64,000 nt of DNA from Flavobacteriales bacterium (GCA_020635495.1 JACJZQ010000001.1:124001-188000); one strand, 5' to 3'; positions 43,353-52,326 are shown, numbered from the stretch's first letter. Made by a program: numbers and translations. The notes: a model not told the origin generated them from the letters alone.

Positions 43353-44894
43353 TTAAAGCGGAATGTTCCCGTGCTTTTTGCGTGGAAGCGTCTTGGCCTT
43401 GTTCTTCAGCATCGAGAAGGCTTTGATCAGCTTCTCGCGCGTTTCTGATGGAAGAATGACTTCATCCACATACCCTCTTTCTGCTGCGCGATAAGGATTG
43501 GCGAAGTGCTCCAAGTAATCCTGCTCCTTTTCTTTCAGTTTCGCTTCTGGGTCATCCGCTGCTTTTATCTCGTTTCGGAAGATGATCTCGGCAGCGCCTT
43601 TCGCACCCATCACCGCGATCTCGGCCGTTGGCCACGCGTAGTTCATGTCGGCCCCGATATGCTTGCTGTTCATTACATCGTAAGCACCACCGTAGGCTTT
43701 TCGGGTAATGACCGTGATGCGCGGAACCGTTGCTTCGCTGAATGCATAAAGCAGTTTTGCCCCGTTGGAGATGATGCCGTTCCACTCCTGATCTGTTCCG
43801 GGAAGGAAGCCTGGAACGTCTTCAAACACCAACAAAGGAATATTGAAACAGTCGCAGAAGCGTACAAAACGGCCGCCTTTTGTGGAAGCGTCAATGTCCA
43901 AAACACCAGCCAAAACCGCAGGCTGATTAGCTACGATTCCGATGCTTTTTCCAGCCAAGAGTGCAAAGCCCACAACCATATTTTCGGCAAAATCCTTGTG
44001 CACTTCTAAGAACGAATCTTTGTCCACAACACCTTCAATTACGTCCTTGATGTCGTACGGCTGGTTCGGGTTTTCAGGAACAATGTCGTTCAGATTTGCC
44101 CGGGATTCATCACCAGCGTGATATTCTATCTGTGGAGATTCCTCCTCGCAGTTCTGAGGCATGTAGCTCAGTAGATTCTTGATGTTTTCAATACATGCGA
44201 GGTCGTTGGCGCACGAGAAATGTGTGACACCCGACTTGGTGGAATGCGCGCTGGCACCGCCCAACTCCTCGGAAGTAACTTCTTCGTGCGTCACGGTTTT
44301 CACCACATTCGGGCCTGTGACGAACATGTAGCTCGAATTCTCCACCATCATCACAAAATCGGTGAGGGCAGGAGAGTAAACCGCACCACCCGCGCACGGA
44401 CCCATAATGGCCGAGATCTGAGGAATAACGCCTGAGGCCAGCGTGTTTCGGTAGAAAATGTCCGCGTAGCCACCCAAAGAGACCACGCCTTCCTGAATTC
44501 GAGCACCTCCAGAATCGTTCAAACCGATAACGGGTGCGCCATTTTCCATGGCAAGATCCATGATGCGGACGATCTTCTTGGCGTGCATTTCGGCCAACGA
44601 TCCACCAAAAACGGTGAAATCCTGCGCGAAAACGTAAACCGTTCTACCGTTTATGGTTCCGTAACCCGTGATGACACCATCGCCTAAGAATTTCTGGCGC
44701 TCCAATCCAAACTCCTGCGAGCGGTGGGTAACGAACATCCCGATTTCTTCAAAGCTGCCCTCATCCATCAGCAAAGCAATCCGTTCACGGGCAGTTAGCT
44801 TGCCTTTTGCGTGCTGAGATTCAATGCGTTTCTCGCCTCCGCCCAGTTTGGCCAGTTCCTGTTTCTCCCTCAGTTCGTTGATCTTGTCTTTCAT
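43353..44894 (-). CDS. acyl-CoA carboxylase beta (carboxyltransferase) subunit
   Basis: This 513-residue crotonase-fold protein is the carboxyltransferase subunit of a biotin-dependent carboxylase, closest to propionyl-CoA carboxylase beta or methylmalonyl-CoA decarboxylase alpha. Signatures are [32 protein letters not shown], the oxyanion-type [17 protein letters not shown] and the second-site [18 protein letters not shown]. It has both N- and C-terminal lobes. No biotin carboxylase or biotin carrier gene is nearby. The gap to pheS contains a short G/C palindrome. Confidence 0.9.
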   Translation of the reverse strand: MKDKINELREKQELAKLGGGEKRIESQHAKGKLTARERIALLMDEGSFEEIGMFVTHRSQEFGLERQKFLGDGVITGYGTINGRTVYVFAQDFTVFGGSLAEMHAKKIVRIMDLAMENGAPVIGLNDSGGARIQEGVVSLGGYADIFYRNTLASGVIPQISAIMGPCAGGAVYSPALTDFVMMVENSSYMFVTGPNVVKTVTHEEVTSEELGGASAHSTKSGVTHFSCANDLACIENIKNLLSYMPQNCEEESPQIEYHAGDESRANLNDIVPENPNQPYDIKDVIEGVVDKDSFLEVHKDFAENMVVGFALLAGKSIGIVANQPAVLAGVLDIDASTKGGRFVRFCDCFNIPLLVFEDVPGFLPGTDQEWNGIISNGAKLLYAFSEATVPRITVITRKAYGGAYDVMNSKHIGADMNYAWPTAEIAVMGAKGAAEIIFRNEIKAADDPEAKLKEKEQDYLEHFANPYRAAERGYVDEVILPSETREKLIKAFSMLKNKAKTLPRKKHGNIPL

Positions 44895-44952
44895 TGTGTA
44901 CTTCTTTTAAATCCCCCGACCCCGAATTTCCGCAAGCTACAATCCAGGGCCA

Positions 44953-44969
44953 CCCCCTTTAAAAGGGGG
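44953..44969. repeat. CCCCC/GGGGG palindrome between the carboxylase gene and pheS
   Basis: CCCCCTTT and AAAGGGGG form a perfect 8-base-pair inverted repeat around a single A. It lies just after the pheS stop on the minus strand. There is no long T run, so it may be a palindromic repeat element and not a terminator. Confidence 0.5.
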
Positions 44970-44972
44970 AAC

Positions 44973-45995
44973 TCAATAAGCGGTTTTGAATTGGTCGAGG
45001 AAGCGTTTATCGTTCTCGAAGAACAGACGCAGGTCCTTGACTTGATATTTTAGCATGGCGGTGCGCTCAATGCCCATTCCGAAGGCGAATCCAGAATAAA
45101 CTTCGGGGTCGATTCCGCACGATTTCAACACGTTCGGGTCGACCATTCCGCAACCCAATACTTCGAGCCAGCCCGTTCCTTTGGTGATTCGGTAGTCTGC
45201 TTCGGTTTCCAATCCCCAATACACATCCATTTCTGCACTTGGCTCCGTGAATGGGAAGTAAGAAGGACGCAAGCGGATTTTGGTTTCAGGGCCGTAGAAC
45301 TCACGTGCAAAGTAGAGCAGCGTGTCTTTCATATCCGCAAACGAAACATTCTTGTCAATGTAAAGCCCTTCGATTTGATGAAAGATGCAATGTGCTCTTG
45401 CCGAAATCGCCTCGTTACGGAAAACACGCCCAGGAGAAATTGTTCTAATTGGCGGTTTCTGGCCTTCCATCACCCGAACCTGCACCGAAGACGTATGCGT
45501 TCGCAACGCAAAATCAGGGTCTTTGGCCACAAAGAACGTGTCCTGCATGTCACGCGCTGGATGCTCTGGTGGAAAATTCAATGCCGAGAAATTATGCCAG
45601 TCGTCCTCAATTTCAGGCCCTTCAGAAACAGTGAAACCAATACGTTCAAAAATGCCCACCACCTCTCTACGAACCATATTCACCGGGTGGCGCGTGCCCA
45701 TTTCCATCGGGAACGGAGGAACGGTAAGGTCGATGTCGTTTGAAACTCGAGAACCGCTCGATTTTAGTTCGGCCTGAAGGTCTTTAAACTTGGTTTCGGC
45801 TAGGTTCTTCAGCACATTCAACTTCTGTCCGAACTCTTTTTTTTGCTCATTCGGCACTTCGCGGAACGCGGCAAAAAGTTGTGGAATGATTCCCTTTTTG
45901 GAAAGGAATTGAAGTCTGAAATTTTCCAGATCCTCCTTGCTGGCTATGGCAAGCTCCTGAATCTGTTTCTCGTAGTCTTCGAGTTTCTTTAGCAT
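44973..45995 (-). CDS. pheS: phenylalanine-tRNA ligase alpha subunit
   Basis: This 340-residue class II synthetase subunit charges tRNA-Phe together with PheT, which is not in the window. It has the N-terminal coiled coil (LKKLEDYEKQIQELA), motif 2 (FRNEAISARAHCIFHQIEGLY) and the substrate-binding FTEPSAEMDVYW, and ends with motif 3 (GFAFGMGIERTAMLKY). A TACTTTTG element ends four bases before the ATG and overlaps the T tract of the upstream terminator, giving a compact terminator-promoter junction. Confidence 0.95.
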   Translation of the reverse strand: MLKKLEDYEKQIQELAIASKEDLENFRLQFLSKKGIIPQLFAAFREVPNEQKKEFGQKLNVLKNLAETKFKDLQAELKSSGSRVSNDIDLTVPPFPMEMGTRHPVNMVRREVVGIFERIGFTVSEGPEIEDDWHNFSALNFPPEHPARDMQDTFFVAKDPDFALRTHTSSVQVRVMEGQKPPIRTISPGRVFRNEAISARAHCIFHQIEGLYIDKNVSFADMKDTLLYFAREFYGPETKIRLRPSYFPFTEPSAEMDVYWGLETEADYRITKGTGWLEVLGCGMVDPNVLKSCGIDPEVYSGFAFGMGIERTAMLKYQVKDLRLFFENDKRFLDQFKTAY

Positions 45996-45999
45996 GGCC

Positions 46000-46007
46000 C
46001 AAAAGTA
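46000..46007 (-). promoter_or_regulatory. TAnnTTTG -7 element for pheS, embedded in a terminator T tract
   Basis: On the minus strand this reads TACTTTTG and ends four bases before the pheS ATG. The T run just after the hairpin at 46009-46035 leads directly into it. A near-leaderless pheS mRNA is likely. Confidence 0.55.
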
Positions 46008-46008
46008 A

Positions 46009-46035
46009 AACAGGCCGCTGAATTGGCGGCCTGTT
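46009..46035 (-). terminator. intrinsic terminator after the peptidylprolyl isomerase gene
   Basis: AACAGGCCGC and GCGGCCTGTT form a 10-base-pair stem with a 7-base loop, followed on the minus strand by TTTACTTTT. It lies 24 bases after the isomerase stop. It should end the upstream transcript immediately before the pheS promoter. Confidence 0.8.
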
Positions 46036-46058
46036 AAAATCGTTGAGCAAGTTGTTGT

Positions 46059-46691
46059 TTAATCCCGAAGCACTGTCACAGACATGATGATGTCCTCAAC
46101 AGGTCTGTCTGCTTGATGCGTTTGCACCTCAGCAATCTTATCAACTACATCAAGACCTTCTATTACCTCTCCAAAGACCGTGTACTGCATGTCAAGATGC
46201 GGTGTTCCTCCTAACTCTGCGTAGATCTTTTTCTGATCGTCCGTATACTCAACGCCAGAACGCTGAGACATTTGAGTAACTCGGTCTACTGGGTACTTCT
46301 GACCTTGAACGATGTAAAACTGAGAGCCAGACGACATCTTTTCCGGGTTGATGTGGTCTGGAGTTCGAGCTGCTGCCAAAGCCCCTTTCTTATGGATGAA
46401 TTTCGAATTGAATTCTGCTGGAATCATAGGTCTACCATCAATGGTTTGAAGGTCTGAAGACCCACCACCCTGGATCATGAACTTGTTGATGACACGATGG
46501 AAGGTAGAACCATCATACTTTCCTTCTTTGGCCAATTCTAAGAAATTGTCTCTGTGAAGAGGCGTTTCATTGTAGAGTTTCAGCTTAATGTCTCCGTAAG
46601 TTGTGCTTATCTGCACTACAGGTTCCTTTTTTTGGCCAAGCGCTGTTGACAACGTGAAGGCTAGAATTAATAAAGCGGCTAAATTTTTCAT
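46059..46691 (-). CDS. secreted cyclophilin-type peptidylprolyl isomerase
   Basis: This 210-residue protein has a signal peptide (MKNLAALLILAFTLSTALGQ) and a cyclophilin domain with GDIKLKLYNETPLHRDNFLELA, FHRVINKFMIQGG and SGSQFYIVQGQ, which hold the conserved active-site Arg, Phe and Gln. It should speed proline isomerisation during protein folding in the periplasm. It is a single-gene unit with a terminator downstream. The C-terminal VEDIIMSVTVLRD is the usual cyclophilin ending. Confidence 0.92.
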   Translation of the reverse strand: MKNLAALLILAFTLSTALGQKKEPVVQISTTYGDIKLKLYNETPLHRDNFLELAKEGKYDGSTFHRVINKFMIQGGGSSDLQTIDGRPMIPAEFNSKFIHKKGALAAARTPDHINPEKMSSGSQFYIVQGQKYPVDRVTQMSQRSGVEYTDDQKKIYAELGGTPHLDMQYTVFGEVIEGLDVVDKIAEVQTHQADRPVEDIIMSVTVLRD

Positions 46692-46783
46692 GGTGTTATG
46701 TTATTCGATTGGGTTCTTATCTTTAAAATCTGCTGTAAAGATATTTTTACAAGGCAAACGCATTATTCAAAAAGCATTCCAAG

Positions 46784-47158
46784 ATGAATACGACAAAAAT
46801 AAGATTGGGTTTCCTATTGGCGTTGACAGTGATTACAACAGTGTTTACTGCATGTGAGGAAACCGAGGTTGCTCGGGCCGAGGTAACGGTTATCCAGGAG
46901 TACACGGCCACACAAGGGCATCTCTTGCAGACAAGGCCACTGGCCGGGGTGGATGTTATTTTTTATGGGCCTTCAGGCAGTAGGCTAGACCCAGGCGTTT
47001 TACACGTAACTGATACTGAAGGAAAAGTGAGCTTTGAGTATGAATATGAGGCATTGCTGGAAGTGAAAGTGGAAGATCAGGGAACACTCTTAGCTTCGGT
47101 TCTAGTTGAATTCAAACCTGGAGAGACCACCCAAAAGACAATTGTTGTTCCTGAGTAA
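46784..47158 (+). CDS. small beta-rich lipoprotein (tandem pair, first)
   Basis: This 124-residue lipoprotein has a signal ending in a lipobox at TVFTAC, then a compact beta domain. The pattern of AEVTVIQEY, PLAGVDVIFYGPSG, TDTEGKVSFEYEYEALLEVKV and KPGETTQKTIVV suggests a single Ig-like or carboxypeptidase-regulatory-like module. The next gene shares the same layout (G-K-x-x-F, then GETxxKT near the end), so the two are probably paralogues. No function is known. A role in the cell envelope is likely from the lipid anchor. Confidence 0.65.
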   Translation: MNTTKIRLGFLLALTVITTVFTACEETEVARAEVTVIQEYTATQGHLLQTRPLAGVDVIFYGPSGSRLDPGVLHVTDTEGKVSFEYEYEALLEVKVEDQGTLLASVLVEFKPGETTQKTIVVPE

Positions 47159-47195
47159 GACTGTTTAACGTAACTTTACGGTTCATACTGATACC

Positions 47196-47564
47196 ATGAA
47201 ACACACCAAGTTTTTGATGCCCCTACTGCTTTTGGGGCTTATTGTAGGCTCATCATCCTGTAAGAAGAATAGAGACGCTAAAGCGATCATTACCGTGGTA
47301 AAAGATTCGGTAAACTTTGTTACTGGAGACACGGTGCAGGTTGCAGCGGTTCAGGCCAGTGTTCGATTCTACTTAGACATTATCGGTGCAGAGCATATCG
47401 ATACCACCATTCTCACAAACACCAGTGGTAAAGCGGAGTTCGTTTGGTTTGAAGACGCCATCATCCAGTTTGACGTGGTGTACGGCTCATTTAGTCAATT
47501 GGAAGAATTCCTGATTTTGGAACAGGGAGAAACGGTTGAGAAAACCGTGAATATCAACGACTAG
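47196..47564 (+). CDS. small beta-rich lipoprotein (tandem pair, second)
   Basis: This 122-residue lipoprotein has a signal ending at GSSSC, then a basic start (KKNRDAKAII) and the same short beta-domain pattern as the previous gene: AAVQASVRFYLD, TNTSGKAEFVWFEDAIIQFDV and LEQGETVEKTVNI. Sequence identity is low but the spacing of the shared G-K-x-x-F and GETxxKT motifs is kept. It begins 37 bases after the first copy. The final codons share CTAG with the convergent hypothetical gene. Function unknown. Confidence 0.65.
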   Translation: MKHTKFLMPLLLLGLIVGSSSCKKNRDAKAIITVVKDSVNFVTGDTVQVAAVQASVRFYLDIIGAEHIDTTILTNTSGKAEFVWFEDAIIQFDVVYGSFSQLEEFLILEQGETVEKTVNIND

Positions 47565-47908
47565 TTGGGCAGTTCAGCGGCCTTAAAATAATCCAGCAGA
47601 GCCTCCTTCATCAGGAGGCTTTGTTGTTTTGGGTTCAACTGCGGAAGCTTGGCCAATGCCTTGTAATGCGGCCAGCCATCTTCGTCCATGCCCATGTACT
47701 CGTAATATCCGTAAGGCATAAGTAAGCGACATATAGCTATATGCATCAGATCCGTTTTCTCGTGCTTTTTGAAAGTCCGATATCCTTGACCCAGTTCTTG
47801 AACACCGACCAGGAATATTACGGCATCAAGGTCCAGGCCTTCACCGAAACGCGCTTCAAGTCGGTCCATCAATGATTTCCAGTCCCGTTGTAATTCGAAA
47901 TCTTGCAT
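47561..47908 (-). CDS. conserved hypothetical protein, 115 residues
   Basis: This small soluble protein has no signal peptide. The sequence is largely helical, with LMDRLEARFGEGLDLDAVIFLVGVQELGQGY and the aromatic-rich MPYGYYEYMGMDEDGWPHY followed by ALAKLPQLNPKQQ. It is acidic and hydrophobic in alternation, like a small helical bundle. I do not recognise a named domain. A TAATTTTG -7 element at 47913-47920 ends four bases before the ATG, and the divergent vWA gene begins 28 bases away, so this gene has its own promoter. It overlaps the lipoprotein stop by four bases. Confidence 0.7.
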   Translation of the reverse strand: MQDFELQRDWKSLMDRLEARFGEGLDLDAVIFLVGVQELGQGYRTFKKHEKTDLMHIAICRLLMPYGYYEYMGMDEDGWPHYKALAKLPQLNPKQQSLLMKEALLDYFKAAELPN

Positions 47909-47912
47909 GGCA

Positions 47913-47920
47913 CAAAATTA
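47913..47920 (-). promoter_or_regulatory. TAnnTTTG -7 element for the 115-residue conserved gene
   Basis: On the minus strand this reads TAATTTTG, four bases before the ATG at 47908. A TTTG on the same strand at 47945-47942 gives a 21-base spacer. Confidence 0.5.
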
Positions 47921-47936
47921 GTACGAGAACGGCTCA

Positions 47937-49133
47937 ATGATCAAAACCCTATTTTTGCCGCTTACGATGCCGCTTCTACTCAAAACCCGTCAAATTTTCT
48001 TCTCACTTTGTTGTGCCTGTCTGGTTTTGATTCAATCATTCAATGTCAGGTCTGGTGAGATTCCAGAAGAGGCCTACGGTGGCACCATAGACATTGTTTT
48101 CGTTCTGGATATTAGTGGCAGTACAGGGGGTATTCTTCATTCTGTACGTTCAAAATTTTGGGAGATACAGAACGAGATTGCCAGACTTGATCCCGCACCC
48201 GATTATAGAATTGGAATTGTATGCATGGGTCGTCCGAGTTTCAAGGAAGAGAACAACTATGTTCAGGTCATTTCAGACCTTACTGACGATATTGATGCAG
48301 CCGCATACCCATTGTTTCAGATCAAGGATGTAACCGCACCAGGAAACTATTTCATGGGGCATGCTTTAGATGTGGCGGTAAATGAGTTGTCGTGGACCGA
48401 TGACCCTAACGCCATAAAGCTCATGTATCTGGTTGGAAACGGTAAACCTTCCGCTGGTCCTGGGTTTAAAAAACCCCTTGAGACAGCTAAAGAGAAAGGC
48501 ATCATCATCAATTCGCTTTACTTTCTGGCCTATTCTAACCAAAAGGAGCAGGCAGAATGGAAAACGATCTCAGAGTATACAGGAGGGGAGTTTTTTCTCA
48601 TTGGCCTCAAAGAACCGGCCATTGTAATAGAAAAGCCGTATGATGGCTCGATGCTGAGAGAGGCCAATCAAATGATAAATACAACGTACATCTATTACGG
48701 GCCCGATGGTTTTGATAGATACGAAATGCAGGCCGATCTGGATGAAGAGGCAGAGCTACTAGGAGAGAATCAAGTAGAAGCAAGAACCTTTTTCAAAGCC
48801 ACCCGCCTGTATCAGGGAAAAAATGCTTCTTGGGACCTCATAGACCTTGGAAACACAGGAGAGGGCGTGCCTTTGAAGCAGAATAGGAAGTTCATGGATG
48901 AGCGATATCAGGAAATGAGTGTCGGTGAGTTCGCGCAACATTTGACGGAAGTTTCTTTTGAGCGGAAGGAGTATGTTTCAATAATCAAAATGCTCAGTAC
49001 GCAGCGAGAACAATTCTTGAGGGAAAAAAGGGAAAAGATGAAGAACTACCGCTTCGGAAAAACCTTCTTCGGTGTGGTAAATAAAACGCTAATCGAAACG
49101 GCTGAGCGATACGGCTATATGATAAACTACTAG
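47937..49133 (+). CDS. secreted von Willebrand factor A domain protein
   Basis: This 398-residue protein has an N-terminal signal (a second ATG ten codons in, at 47967, gives a cleaner one) and a vWA domain at about residues 50-230. The MIDAS motif is Asp58-x-Ser60-x-Ser62 in IDIVFVLDISGSTGG, so metal binding is likely. The C-terminal 170 residues are charged and helical (RYQEMSVGEFAQHL, STQREQFLREKREKM) with no obvious second domain. The cvpA-like gene starts directly after its stop codon. A periplasmic metal-dependent adhesion or assembly role fits vWA proteins generally; the partner is unknown. Confidence 0.78.
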   Translation: MIKTLFLPLTMPLLLKTRQIFFSLCCACLVLIQSFNVRSGEIPEEAYGGTIDIVFVLDISGSTGGILHSVRSKFWEIQNEIARLDPAPDYRIGIVCMGRPSFKEENNYVQVISDLTDDIDAAAYPLFQIKDVTAPGNYFMGHALDVAVNELSWTDDPNAIKLMYLVGNGKPSAGPGFKKPLETAKEKGIIINSLYFLAYSNQKEQAEWKTISEYTGGEFFLIGLKEPAIVIEKPYDGSMLREANQMINTTYIYYGPDGFDRYEMQADLDEEAELLGENQVEARTFFKATRLYQGKNASWDLIDLGNTGEGVPLKQNRKFMDERYQEMSVGEFAQHLTEVSFERKEYVSIIKMLSTQREQFLREKREKMKNYRFGKTFFGVVNKTLIETAERYGYMINY

Positions 49134-49694
49134 ATGAATTGGCTAGATATTGCATTGGCCATTCCACTGTGTTGGGGACTCTACAAAGGGTTCACAAGCG
49201 GCATCATCATGGAGGTGGCCAGAATTCTCGGGTTGATTGCAGGGGTTTATCTGGCAGTTCGGTTTGCGCAAGAGCTTTCCGAATATCTGTATAAGAACAC
49301 CGACTTCACCAACGAGTTTCTTCCGATAATCTCCTTCGCCATCATATTTATCGGGGTTGTGCTGTTGGTACATCTTTTTGCCAAGGCCATTGAAAAATTG
49401 GCAAGGGCAGTGGCTTTGGGCTGGGCCAATAAGGCAGCAGGAGCGGCATTTGGCATGTTCCGTATGGCTTTCGTAATGAGTGTTGTCATTATGGTACTGA
49501 CCCGATTCGAGCTTTTATCTCAGTTCAACAGAGGAGAAACCGCAGAGAGTTCATTCCTGTATGAACCAATGTCGAAACTTGCCCCGTTCATCATCCCCAT
49601 TTTGGAGGATGTTGACAAGGACACCATTCTCGATCAGGTAGACAGAAAGGTTGATAAGGCCCGCGATGCAATTCGGGATATTATCCGCGAATAG
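49134..49694 (+). CDS. cvpA: CvpA family membrane protein
   Basis: This 186-residue protein has four or five membrane helices, with the family start [23 protein letters not shown] and later [17 protein letters not shown]. CvpA was first tied to colicin V production and is linked to bile or envelope stress tolerance; its direct activity is not known. It follows the vWA gene with no gap, so the two are probably one transcript. Its last 14 bases overlap the convergent pgk gene. Confidence 0.85.
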   Translation: MNWLDIALAIPLCWGLYKGFTSGIIMEVARILGLIAGVYLAVRFAQELSEYLYKNTDFTNEFLPIISFAIIFIGVVLLVHLFAKAIEKLARAVALGWANKAAGAAFGMFRMAFVMSVVIMVLTRFELLSQFNRGETAESSFLYEPMSKLAPFIIPILEDVDKDTILDQVDRKVDKARDAIRDIIRE

Positions 49695-50871
49695 CTTTGA
49701 TTCCCGGCAATTCTTTGCCCTCCATATACTCAAGCAATGCTCCTCCACCCGTAGAGACGTAGCTTACTCGGTCATCCAATTGGAATTTGTTGATGGCTGC
49801 CACAGAATCACCACCACCAATAAGGGAAAACGCTCCATTTTTTGTGGCACCTGCAATAGAGAGAGCAACAGACTGAGTGCCGTGTTGGAACGATTCCATT
49901 TCAAACACACCCATCGGTCCGTTCCAAAGAATGGTCTTTGATGAGCGAATGACATCAGCGTATGCAGCTTCCGTTTTCGGGCCAATATCCAAGCCCATCC
50001 AACCATCTGGTATTTGCATTGTGTCACAAGTTTGTTTGTTGGCGTCATCATTAAAAGCGTCCCCGGCAACGGTGTCTTCTGGTAAGTGAATTTGCACTCC
50101 TTTTTCCTTGGCCTCTTCAAGTATTCGGTTTGCCGTGTCCAAATAATCATCCTCAACGAGTGAACTTCCCACAGAACCTCCTTGTGCTTTGGCGAAGGTG
50201 TAGCTCATTCCGCCACCTATTATGATGTGGTCTACCTTGTCTAAAAGGTTGGTTATGATCGATATTTTGGACGAAACTTTCGCCCCTCCCATGATGGCAG
50301 TCAACGGACGCTCTGCAGACGTCATCACCTTATCAACACTTTCAATTTCTCCAGCGAGAAGCAACCCGAACATCTTATCGTTTGGGAAGAATTCTGCCAC
50401 AATGGTGGTGGATGCATGAGCCCGGTGTGCGGTTCCGAAGGCATCGTTGACGTACACATCACCCAATTTGGCCAGTTCACCTGCAAAAGCCTTATCACCC
50501 GCCTCTTCTTCTTTATGAAAGCGTAGGTTTTCCAGCAACAAGACCCCTCCCATTTGAAGCGTTGAAGCTGCCTGTTCAGCAGGTTCTCCCACACAGTTAC
50601 TAGCAAAAGCAACTGGCATCTCAAGCAATTCCGAAAGGTGGTTAACCAGATGTTTGAGCGAGAATTTCTCCTCAGGTCCATCTTTGGGCCGTCCAAGGTG
50701 GCTCATCAAAATGACCGCACCACCATCGGAAAGAATTTTGTTGATCGTTGGCAATGCAGCGCGGATTCTCGTGTCGTCTGTAATGTTGTAGTCACTGTCC
50801 AATGGGACATTAAAGTCCACTCGGACCAAAGCTTTTTTCCCTTTGAAGGAGTAAGTCTGCAAATTCTTCAT
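49681..50871 (-). CDS. pgk: phosphoglycerate kinase
   Basis: This 396-residue glycolytic enzyme converts 1,3-bisphosphoglycerate and ADP to 3-phosphoglycerate and ATP. The start at 50871 gives [25 protein letters not shown], the classic N-terminus. Further motifs are [41 protein letters not shown] and [19 protein letters not shown] element ends five bases before the ATG, so the transcript is nearly leaderless. The gene ends inside the convergent cvpA gene (14-base overlap). Confidence 0.96.
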   Translation of the reverse strand: MKNLQTYSFKGKKALVRVDFNVPLDSDYNITDDTRIRAALPTINKILSDGGAVILMSHLGRPKDGPEEKFSLKHLVNHLSELLEMPVAFASNCVGEPAEQAASTLQMGGVLLLENLRFHKEEEAGDKAFAGELAKLGDVYVNDAFGTAHRAHASTTIVAEFFPNDKMFGLLLAGEIESVDKVMTSAERPLTAIMGGAKVSSKISIITNLLDKVDHIIIGGGMSYTFAKAQGGSVGSSLVEDDYLDTANRILEEAKEKGVQIHLPEDTVAGDAFNDDANKQTCDTMQIPDGWMGLDIGPKTEAAYADVIRSSKTILWNGPMGVFEMESFQHGTQSVALSIAGATKNGAFSLIGGGDSVAAINKFQLDDRVSYVSTGGGALLEYMEGKELPGIKAIRG

Positions 50872-50876
50872 GGGGG

Positions 50877-50884
50877 CAAAAATA
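50877..50884 (-). promoter_or_regulatory. TAnnTTTG -7 element for pgk
   Basis: On the minus strand this reads TATTTTTG, five bases before the pgk ATG at 50871. No strong -33 box is seen at 19 bases. Confidence 0.5.
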
Positions 50885-50954
50885 GAATGATGACCTATCA
50901 ATGACGGGATTGACGAGATAAATTATTGATCAATTTATGACGTTAGCAAACCAA

Positions 50955-50962
50955 TACATTTG
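50955..50962 (+). promoter_or_regulatory. TAnnTTTG -7 element for the epimerase gene
   Basis: TACATTTG matches the consensus and ends four bases before the ATG at 50967. This placement also supports choosing that ATG over an in-frame one at 50937. Confidence 0.5.
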
Positions 50963-50966
50963 CCGC

Positions 50967-51995
50967 ATGATCTTAGTTACCGGAGGCACGGGTTTGTTAG
51001 GTTCGCATTTGCTGCTTCAGCTTTTGGAAGAAGGGCAGAGTGTTCGGGCTTTGTATCGAACAGAAGCTAAGCGGAATTCGGTAAAAAACATCTTCAATTA
51101 TTACACGGATGATGCACAAAGTCCGTGGGAAAAGATTGATTGGGTGCAGGGAGATGTGTTGGATGTGCCGAGTTTGGAGGATGCTATGCAGGGCGTAACC
51201 AAGGTATATCATTGTGCGGCAGCGGTTACGTTTTTGGCCAAGGAGAGGCCGTACATGCACAAAGTGAATGTGGAAGGAACGGCCAATTTGGTGAACGCCT
51301 GTTTGGAGAGCGAGAACGTTCGTCTATGTCATGTTAGTTCTGTGGCGGCAATTGGCAGAGATGGGTCTGAAGAAACCATCAGAGAAGAGAACGAATGGAA
51401 AGATTCTTCTCATAATGCCGCTTATGCCATTAGCAAGCACCACGCGGAGATGGAGGTTTGGAGAGGCGTTGTTGAGGGTCTGAACGCTTTTATGGTTAAC
51501 CCGTCATTGATAATCGGGCCGGGCGATTGGAACGCCAGTACAGGTGCCATGTTCAAAAAGGCTTGGAACGGCCTACCGTTCTACACACGTGGTGGAAATT
51601 GCTTTGTGGACGCTAGAGATGTGGCGCAGGCTATGATACGCTTGATGAATTCAGATGTCCGTGACCAACGATTTATTATCGGTGCAGAGAACAGAAAGTT
51701 CAAAGAGGTTTTTGAAACCATTTCGGCTGTCATGGAAAAGAAACCGCCAAGGTTTGAAGCCACTCCATTCTTAACCGGACTGACCTGGCGAGCAGAATGG
51801 CTCATCAGTACACTGACGGGTAAGAAGCCTTTCATCACAAAAGAGGTGGCGCATCACGCGTTGCAGTTGAATCGGTATGACAACTCCAAGTTGCTGAATG
51901 AATTGCCGGATTTCCGTTACCGCAATATGGACGAAACGTTGGAGTTCGTGAGCCGGAAATTCATGGAGGACGTGAAAGCTACTGGTCGGATTTGA
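50967..51995 (+). CDS. NAD-dependent epimerase/dehydratase family protein
   Basis: This 342-residue extended short-chain dehydrogenase starts at the ATG at 50967 (MILVTGGTGLLGSHLL). The Rossmann motif TGGTGLLG binds the cofactor, and the catalytic YAISKHHAE has Tyr and Lys. HCAAAVTFL and NPSLIIGPGDW follow the usual order. It has no clear sugar-specific motif and resembles the dihydroflavonol-reductase-like group. It converges with the DUF4296 gene (17-base overlap), a neighbour that in related genomes is also next to a dihydroorotase. Substrate unknown. Confidence 0.85.
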   Translation: MILVTGGTGLLGSHLLLQLLEEGQSVRALYRTEAKRNSVKNIFNYYTDDAQSPWEKIDWVQGDVLDVPSLEDAMQGVTKVYHCAAAVTFLAKERPYMHKVNVEGTANLVNACLESENVRLCHVSSVAAIGRDGSEETIREENEWKDSSHNAAYAISKHHAEMEVWRGVVEGLNAFMVNPSLIIGPGDWNASTGAMFKKAWNGLPFYTRGGNCFVDARDVAQAMIRLMNSDVRDQRFIIGAENRKFKEVFETISAVMEKKPPRFEATPFLTGLTWRAEWLISTLTGKKPFITKEVAHHALQLNRYDNSKLLNELPDFRYRNMDETLEFVSRKFMEDVKATGRI

Positions 51996-52326
51996 CCTCG
52001 GCCTCCATCTCGTACAATTCTTCCAAAACCTTATCGTACATCTCAGGCATTTTCTCCGTGCTTGCCGTGTAATACATCAGGCTACTGTCAAAATCAGCCT
52101 TGGTAACTCCGTGCGATTCGAAAATGGAGTTGAAAGTTTGCAGGTATTCTGTGTACGTGCTGTCCGCCCCTATCAATTTCATATTGTGGGCCGTTTCAAC
52201 CAAATGCATATCCACCATTACGGCCACCATTTTGTCTTCGGGAACCAGATTGGTTGGTTCGTCTTTTCCAGATTTCTGGCATCCGAAGAACAGAACAAAA
52301 ACTGATATGAAAAGCGCTATTCTCAA
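51979..52326 (-). CDS. DUF4296 lipoprotein
   Basis: This 115-residue protein has a lipoprotein signal (MRIALFISVFVLFFGC, Cys16) followed by a Lys/Asp-rich linker and a helical domain: LVPEDKMVAVMVDMHLVETAHN and YLQTFNSIFESHGVTKADFDSSLMYYTAS. This pattern is DUF4296, a Bacteroidota family of unknown function. It overlaps pyrC by four bases and the convergent epimerase by 17 bases. It is the last gene of the six-gene minus-strand run starting at cysS. Confidence 0.85.
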   Translation of the reverse strand: MRIALFISVFVLFFGCQKSGKDEPTNLVPEDKMVAVMVDMHLVETAHNMKLIGADSTYTEYLQTFNSIFESHGVTKADFDSSLMYYTASTEKMPEMYDKVLEELYEMEAEVKSDQ

